A stretch of DNA of 64,000 nt from positions 911,401 through 975,400 of the forward strand of contig CAXHKT010000183.1 of NCBI GenBank assembly GCA_964017195.1. Direction: 5' to 3'. The DNA comes from Siderastrea radians (lineage: Eukaryota > Cnidaria > Anthozoa > Scleractinia > Rhizangiidae). Of the stretch, positions 57,333 through 64,000 are shown piece after piece. Position 1 is the first letter of the stretch; every line of letters starts with the position of its first letter. The translations under genes were made by a program, and so were the position numbers. Below the pieces are notes generated by a model. It had not been told where the DNA came from. It saw only the letters and a list, made by a program, of their open reading frames with translations, and ran no database searches.

Positions 57333-59385
57333 CAAAGCTCCCAAATGCATTCAATCCCTTTGGGACCATCCGAAACAAATTCCTTTTGTGCAAAAGTACA
57401 AAGAAAGCGCGATATATGCGATCCTTAGGGAAAAAACCCCATTTTGGGGCATTCCCAGAGGCTCAAAAAGGTGTTCTTATCTGCGCAATCTGTCTGCGCA
57501 AGGCTGCGCACTGGCCCAATAATAATGCAAATCCCTCGGGGCTATCAGAAAAAACAGTTTATTGTGTAGAAAGTCTGCGATTTTGTCGATAAGGTGGAAA
57601 AAACCCCCATTTTGGGGCCTTCCCTCAGGCCCCAAAAAGCTCAAAAAGCTAACTGGCGCTCTCGGCTGCATGCACAAAGCTCCCAAATGCATTCAATCCC
57701 TTTGGGACCATCCGAAAAAAATTCCTTTTGTGCAAAAGTACAAAGAAAGCGCGATATGTGCGATCCTTAGGGAAAAAACCCCATTTTGGGGCATTCCCAG
57801 AGGCTCAAAAAGGTGTTCTTATCTGCGCAATCTGTCTGCGCAAGGCTGCGCACTGGCCCAATAATAATGCAAATCCCTCGGGGCTATCAGAAAAAACAGT
57901 TCATTGTGTAGAAAGTCTGCGATTTTGTCGATAAGGTGGAAAAAAAACCCCATTTTGGGGCCTTCCCTCAGGCCCCAAAAAGCTCAAAAAGCTAACTGGC
58001 GCTCTCGGCTGCATGCACAAAGCTCCCAAATGCATTCAATCCCTTTGGGACCATCCGAAAAAAATTCCTTTTGTGCAAAAGTACAAAGAAAGCGCGATAT
58101 GTGCGATCCTTAGGGAAAAAACCCCATTTTGGGGCATTCCCAGAGGCTCAAAAAGGTGTTCTTATCTGCGCAATCTGTCTGCGCAAGGCTGCGCACTGGC
58201 CCAATAATAATGCAAATCCCTCGGGGCTATCAGAAAAAACAGTTTATTGTGTAGAAAGTCTGCGATATTGTCGATAAGGTGGAAAAAACCCCCATTTTGG
58301 GGCCTTTCCTCAGGCCCCAAAAAGCTCAAAAAGCTAACTGGCGCTCTCGGCTGCATGCACAAAGCTCCCAAATGCATTCAATCCCTTTGGGACCATCCGA
58401 AAAAATTCCTTTTTTGCAAAAGTACAAAGAAAGCGCGATATGTGCGATCCTTAGGGAAAAAACCCCATTTTGGGGCATTCCCAGAGGCTCAAAAAGGTGT
58501 TCTTATCTGCGCAATCTGTCTGCGCAAGGCTGCGCACTGGCCCAATAATAATGCAAATCCCTCGGGGCTATCAGAAAAAACAGTTTATTGTGTAGAAAGT
58601 CTGCGATTTTGTCGATAAGGTGGAAAAAACCCCCATTTTGGGGCCTTCCCTCAGGCCCCAAAAAGCTCAAAAAGCTAACTGGCGCTCTCCGCTGCATGCA
58701 CAAAGCTCCCAAATGCATTCAATCCCTTTGGGACCATCCGAAAAAGATTTCTTTTGTGCAAAAGTACAAAGAAAGCGCGATATGTGCGATCCTTAGGGAA
58801 AAAACCCCATTTTGGGGCATTCCCAGAGGCTCAAAAAGGTGTTCTTATCTGCGCAATCTGTCTGCGCAAGGCTGCGCACTGGCCCAATAATAATGCAAAT
58901 CCCTCGGGGCTATCAGAAAAAACAGTTTATTGTGTAGAAAGTCTGCGATTTTGTCGATAAGGTGGAAAAAACCCCCATTTTGGGGCCTTCCCTCAGGCCC
59001 CAAAAAGCTCAAAAAGCTAACTGGCGCTCTCGGCTGCATGCACAAAGCTCCCAAATGCATTCAATCCCTTTGGGACCATCCGAAACAAATTCCTTTTGTG
59101 CAAAAGTACAAAGAAAGCGCGATATGTGCGATCCTTAGGGAAAAAAACCCATTTTGGGGCATTCCCAGAGGCTCAAAAAGGTGTTCTTATCTGCGCAATC
59201 TGTCTGCGCAAGGCTGCGCACTGGCCCAATAATAATGCAAATCCCTCGGGGCTATCAGAAAAAACACTTTATTGTGTAGAAAGTCTGCGATTTTGTCGAT
59301 AAGGTGGAAAAAAAACCCCATTTTGGGGCCTTCCCTCAGGCCCCAAAAAGCTCAAAAAGCTAACTGGCGCTCTCGGCTGCATGCA
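57333..59385 (+). repeat. 6-unit higher-order block, copy 2 (period 2053 bp)
   Basis: This is the second copy of the preceding block. It lacks the CTTATTGAAAA and AAATTTCTCGG changes and has CCGAAACAAATTCC near 57369 in its first unit and AAACACTTTATTG near 59263 in its last. Its end overlaps the start of the next, 5-unit block, so two duplication events meet here. Confidence 0.9.
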
Positions 59386-60667
59386 CAAAGCTCCCAAATG
59401 CATTTAATCCCTTTGGGACCATCCGAAAAAAATTCCTTTTGTGCAAAAGTACAAAGAAAGCGCGATATGTGCGATCCTTAGGGAAAAAACCCCATTTTGG
59501 GGCATTCCCAGAGGCTCAAAAAGGTGTTCTTATCTGCGCAATCTGTCTGCGCAAGGCTGCGCACTGGCCCAATAATAATGCAAATCCCTCGGGGCTATCA
59601 GAAAAAACAGTTTATTGTGTAGAAAGTCTGCGATTTTGTCGATAAGGTGAAAAAAAAAAACCCCATTTTGGGGCCTTCCCTCAGGCCCCAAAAAGCTCAA
59701 AAAGCTAACTGGCGCTCTCGGCTGCATGCAAAAAGCTCCCAAATGCATTCAATCCCTTTGGGACCATCCGAAAAAAATTCCTTTTGTGCAAAAGTACAAA
59801 GAAAGCGCGATATGTGCGATCCTTAGGGAAAAAACCCCACTTTGGGGCATTCCCAGAGGCTCAAAAAGGTGTTCTTATCTGCGCAATCTGTCTGCGCAAG
59901 GCTGCGCACTGGCCCAATAATAATGCAAATGCCTCGGGGCTATCAGAAAAAACAGTTTATTGTGTAGAAAGTCTGCGATTTTGTCGATAAGGTGGAAAAA
60001 AAACCCCATTTTGGGGCCTTCCCTCAGGCCCCAAAAAGCTCAAAAAGCTAACTGGCGCTCTCGGCTGCATGCACAAAGCTCCCAAATGCATTCAATCCCT
60101 TTGGGACCATCCGAAAAAAATTCCTTTTGTGCAAAAGTACAAAGAAAGCGCGATATGTGCGATCCTTAGGGAAAAAACCCATTTTGGGGCATTCCCAGAG
60201 GCTCAAAAAGGTGTTCTTATCTGCGCAATCTGTCTGCGCAAGGCTGCGCGCTGGCCCAATAATAATGCAAATCCCTCGGGGCTATCAGAAAAAACAGTTT
60301 ATTGTGTAGAAAGTCTGCGATTTTGTCGATAAGGTGGAAAAAACCCCATTTTGGGGCCTTCCCTCAGGCCCCAAAAAGCTCAAAAAGCTAACTGGCGCTC
60401 TCGGCTGCATGCACAAAGCTCCCAAATGCATTCAATCCCTTTGGGACCATCCGAAAAAAATTCCTTTTGTGCAAAAGTACAAAGAAAGCGCGATATGTGC
60501 GATCCTTAGGGAAAAAACCCCATTTTGGGGCATTCCCAGAGGCTCAAAAAGGTGTTCTTATCTGCGCAATCTGTCTGCGCAAGGCTGCGCACTGGCCCAA
60601 TAATAATGCAAATCCCTCGGGGCTATCAGAAAAAACAGTTTATTGTGTAGAAAGTCTGCGATTTTGT
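58955..60667 (+). repeat. 5-unit higher-order block, copy 1 (period 1713 bp)
   Basis: Five units repeat at 1713 bp (5 x 342 + 3). Shared marks are AAAACACTTT (59261/60974), CATTTAATCCC (near 59401/61114), GGTGAAAAAAAAAACCCC (near 59646/61359), CTGCATGCAAAAAGC (near 59723/61436), CCCCACTTTGGGG (near 59835/61548), AAATGCCTCGG (near 59927/61640) and GCTGCGCGCTGG (near 60244/61957). The +3 comes from expanded A runs. Confidence 0.9.
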
Positions 60668-62380
60668 CGATAAGGTGGAAAAAACCCCCATTTTGGGGCC
60701 TTCCCTCAGGCCCCAAAAAGCTCAAAAAGCTAACTGGCGCTCTCGGCTGCATGCACAAAGCTCCCAAATGCATTCAATCCCTTTGGGACCATCCGAAACA
60801 AATTCCTTTTGTGCAAAAGTACAAAGAAAGCGCGATATGTGCGATCCTTAGGGAAAAAAACCCATTTTGGGGCATTCCCAGAGGCTCAAAAAGGTGTTCT
60901 TATCTGCGCAATCTGTCTGCGCAAGGCTCCGCACTGGCCCAATAATAATGCAAATCCCTCGGGGCTATCAGAAAAAACACTTTATTGTGTAGAAAGTCTG
61001 CGATTTTGTCGATAAGGTGGAAAAAAAACCCCATTTTGGGGCCTTCCCTCAGGCCCCAAAAAGCTCAAAAAGCTAACTGGCGCTCTCGGCTGCATGCACA
61101 AAGCTCCCAAATGCATTTAATCCCTTTGGGACCATCCGAAAAAAATTCCTTTTGTGCAAAAGTACAAAGAAAGCGCGATATGTGCGATCCTTAGGGAAAA
61201 AACCCCATTTTGGGGCATTCCCAGAGGCTCAAAAAGGTGTTCTTATCTGCGCAATCTGTCTGCGCAAGGCTGCGCACTGGCCCAATAATAATGCAAATCC
61301 CTCGGGGCTATCAGAAAAAACAGTTTATTGTGTAGAAAGTCTGCGATTTTGTCGATAAGGTGAAAAAAAAAAACCCCATTTTGGGGCCTTCCCTCAGGCC
61401 CCAAAAAGCTCAAAAAGCTAACTGGCGCTCTCGGCTGCATGCAAAAAGCTCCCAAATGCATTCAATCCCTTTGGGACCATCCGAAAAAAATTCCTTTTTT
61501 GCAAAAGTACAAAGAAAGCGCGATATGTGCGATCCTTAGGGAAAAAACCCCACTTTGGGGCATTCCCAGAGGCTCAAAAAGGTGTTCTTATCTGCGCAAT
61601 CTGTCTGCGCAAGGCTGCGCACTGGCCCAATAATAATGCAAATGCCTCGGGGCTATCAGAAAAAACAGTTTATTGTGTAGAAAGTCTGCGATTTTGTCGA
61701 TAAGGTGGAAAAAAAACCCCATTTTGGGGCCTTCCCTCAGGCCCCAAAAAGCTCAAAAAGCTAACTGGCGCTCTCGGCTGCATGCACAAAGCTCCCAAAT
61801 GCATTCAATCCCTTTGGGACCATCCGAAAAAAATTCCTTTTGTGCAAAAGTACAAAGAAAGCGCGATATGTGCGATCCTTAGGGAAAAAACCCATTTTGG
61901 GGCATTCCCAGAGGCTCAAAAAGGTGTTCTTATCTGCGCAATCTGTCTCCGCAAGGCTGCGCGCTGGCCCAATAATAATGCAAATCCCTCGGGGCTATCA
62001 GAAAAAACAGTTTATTGTGTAGAAAGTCTGCGATTTTGTCGATAAGGTGGAAAAAACCCCATTTTGGGGCCTTCCCTCAGGCCCCAAAAAGCTCAAAAAG
62101 CTAACTGGCGCTCTCGGCTGCATGCACAAAGCTCCCAAATGCATTCAATCCCTTTGGGACCATCCGAAAAAAATTCCTTTTGTGCAAAAGTACAAAGAAA
62201 GCGCGATATGTGCGATCCTTAGGGAAAAAACCCCATTTTGGGGCATTCCCAGAGGCTCAAAAAGGTGTTCTTATCTGCGCAATCTGTCTGCGCAAGGCTG
62301 CGCACTGGCCCAATAATAATGCAAATCCCTCGGGGCTATCAGAAAAAACAGTTTATTGTGTAGAAAGTCTGCGATTTTGT
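60668..62380 (+). repeat. 5-unit higher-order block, copy 2 (period 1713 bp)
   Basis: This is the second copy of the preceding block. Private changes are GGCTCCGCAC near 60927, TCCTTTTTTGC near 61492 and CTGTCTCCGCAAGG near 61943. It is followed by a unit that again has the ten-A run (near 62391) and CCCCACTTTGGGG (near 62578), so the variant set continues beyond the second copy. Confidence 0.9.
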
Positions 62381-64000
62381 CGATAAGGTGAAAAAAAAAA
62401 ACCCCATTTTGGGGCCTTCCCTCAGGCCCCAAAAAGCTCAAAAAGCTATCTGGCGCTCTCGGCTGCAGGCACAAAGCTCCCAAATGCATTCAATCCCTTT
62501 GGGACCATCCGAAAAAAATTCCTTTTGTGCAAAAGTACAAAGAAAGCGCGATATGTGCGATCCTTAGGGAAAAAACCCCACTTTGGGGCATTCCCAGAGG
62601 CTCAAAAAGGTGTTCTTATCTGCGCAATCTGTCTGCGCTAGGCTGCGCACTGGCCCAATAATAATGCAAATCCCTCGGGGCTATCAGAAAAAACAGTTTA
62701 TTGTGTAGAAAGTCTGCGATTTTGTCGATAAGGTGGAAAAAACCCCCATTTTGGGGCCTTCCCTCAGGCCCCAAAAAGCTCAAAAAGCTAACTGGCGCTC
62801 TCGGCTGCATGCACAAAGCTCCCAAATGCATTCAATCCCTTTGGGACCATCCGAAAAAAATTCCTTTTGTGCAAAAGTACAAAGAAAGCGCGATATGTGC
62901 GATCCTTAGGGAAAAAACCCATTTTGGAGCATTCCCAGAGGCTCAAAAAGGTGTTCTTATCTGCGCAATCTGGCTGCGCAAGGCTGCGCACTGGCCCAAT
63001 AATAATGCAAATCCCTCGGGGCTATCAGAAAAAACAGTTTATTGTGTAGAAAGTCTGCGATTTTGTCGATAAGGTGGAAAAAAACCCCCATTTTGGGGCC
63101 TTCCCTCAGGCCCCAAAAAGCTCAAAAAGCTAACTGGCGCTCTCGGCTGCATGCACAAAGCTCCCAAATGCATTCAATCCCTTTGGGACCATCCGAAAAA
63201 AATTCCTTTTGTGCAAAAGTACAAAGAAAGCGCGATATGTGCGATCCTTAGGGAAAAAACCCATTTTGGGGCATTCCCAGAGGCTCAAAAAGGTGTTCTT
63301 ATCTGCGCAATCTGGCTGCGCAAGGCTGCGCACTGGCCCAATAATAATGCAAATCCCTCGGGGCTATCAGAAAAAACAGTTTATTGTGTAGAAAGTCTGC
63401 GATTTTGTCGATAAGGTGGAAAAAACCCCCATTTTGGGGCCTTCCCTCAGGCCCCAAAAAGCTCAAAAACCTAACTAGCGCTCTCGGCTGCATGCACAAA
63501 GCTCCCAAATGCATTCAATCCCTTTGGGACCATCCGAAAAAAATTCCTTTTGTGCAAAAGTACAAAGAAAGCGCGATATGTGCGATCCTTAGGGAAAAAA
63601 CCCATTTTGGGGCATTCCCAGAGGCTCAAAAAGGTGTTCTTATCTGCGCAATCTGTCTGCGCAAGGCTGCGCGCTGGCCCAATAATAATGCAAATCCCTC
63701 GGGGCTATCAGAAAAAACCGTTTATTGTGTAGAAAGTCTGCGATTTTGTCGATAAGGTGGAAAAAACCCCATTTTGGGGCCTTCCCTCAGGCCCCAAGAA
63801 GCTCAAAAAGCTAACTGGCGCTCTCGGCTGCATGCAAAAAGCTCCCAAATGCATTCAATCCCTTTGGGACCATCCGAAAAAAATTCCTTTTGTGCAAAAG
63901 TACAAAGAAAGCGCGATATGTGCGATCCTTAGGGAAAAAACCCCATTTTGGGGCATTCCCAGAGGCTCAAAAAGGTGTTCTTATCTGCGCAATCTGTCTG
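62381..64000 (+). repeat. End of window: plain units, including a 1-unit duplication
   Basis: About 4.7 units. CAATCTGGCTGCGCAAGG occurs in two adjacent units (62967 and 63309) 342 bp apart, and a shortened GGGAAAAAACCCATTTT occurs in three (near 62911, 63253 and 63594), consistent with single-unit duplication. Other variants are CTGCAGGCAC near 62464, GCGCTAGGCTG near 62636 and CTAACTAGCG near 63471. The array continues past the window edge. I see no gene. Confidence 0.8.

Larger units (their letters stand above)
1..64000 (+). repeat. Satellite DNA array, 342-bp unit, about 187 tandem copies
   Basis: The same sequence of about 342 bp recurs head to tail over the whole window, always in one orientation. 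The anchor TTGTGCAAAAGT sits at 26, 368, 710, 1052, 1394 and so on to 63890, and that span fits 187 unit intervals with a net deficit of about 90 bp. Units differ by a few substitutions and by 1-nt changes in A and C runs; only a few larger indels occur. No unique DNA, inversion or inserted element interrupts the array and neither edge is inside the window. Such a long homogeneous array is known from eukaryotic heterochromatin. A centromeric role is possible from unit size but is inference only. The family and species are not recognised. Confidence 0.97.

Noticed and set aside
1..64000. CRISPR array
   Set aside because: The full 342-bp unit repeats without unique spacers of constant size.

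Overview
The whole 64 kb window is one uninterrupted head-to-tail satellite DNA array. A unit of about 342 bp repeats from the first base to the last, always in the same orientation. There is no unique flank, transposon, RNA gene, CRISPR array or credible protein gene. The conserved motif TTGTGCAAAAGT first occurs at position 26 and last at 63890, a distance that fits 187 unit intervals with a net loss of about 90 bp. Nearly all of that loss comes from one unit shortened by 89 bp near 43012. The array runs off both ends of the window.

A homogeneous array this long, built from a nucleosome-scale unit, is typical of eukaryotic centromeric, pericentromeric, subtelomeric or other heterochromatic satellite DNA. 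I do not recognise the family and cannot name the taxon. By hand count of positions 1-342, a unit is 46% G+C with 12 CpG (observed/expected about 0.66). The 342-bp unit is itself an old dimer. Its two halves (about 176 and 166 bp, mean 171) share the same order of landmarks but have diverged strongly. Only half B keeps a perfect 11-bp inverted repeat with a 6-base loop; half A has a degraded version.

On top of the 342-bp period lies a patchwork of larger duplications, traced through private variants. Region by region: 0-12 kb has a 7-unit tandem duplication (2396 bp) and a 4-unit one (1366 bp). 11-25 kb is a mosaic with copies offset by 7862, 4102 and 4444 bp. 24-38 kb carries a 5-unit duplication (1711 bp) and a large duplication of about 20 units whose offset steps 6837, 7179, 6153 because whole units were gained or lost. 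38-48 kb is mostly plain, with an 8-unit duplication edge (about 2733 bp), a short 4-unit one (1367 bp) and the truncated unit. 48.6-53.4 kb is a 7-unit tandem duplication (2394 bp). 55.3-62.4 kb has 6-unit (2053 bp) and 5-unit (1713 bp) tandem duplications. No single higher-order period governs the array, which suggests repeated local unequal exchange or replication slippage plus conversion.

Many short open reading frames exist only because 342 is divisible by 3, so the same frames reopen in every unit. I annotate none as a gene. No encoded system is present. The points of interest are the satellite's dimer structure, its dyad symmetry and its duplication history. Boundaries of duplicated blocks are approximate (within about one unit) because they were read by eye.
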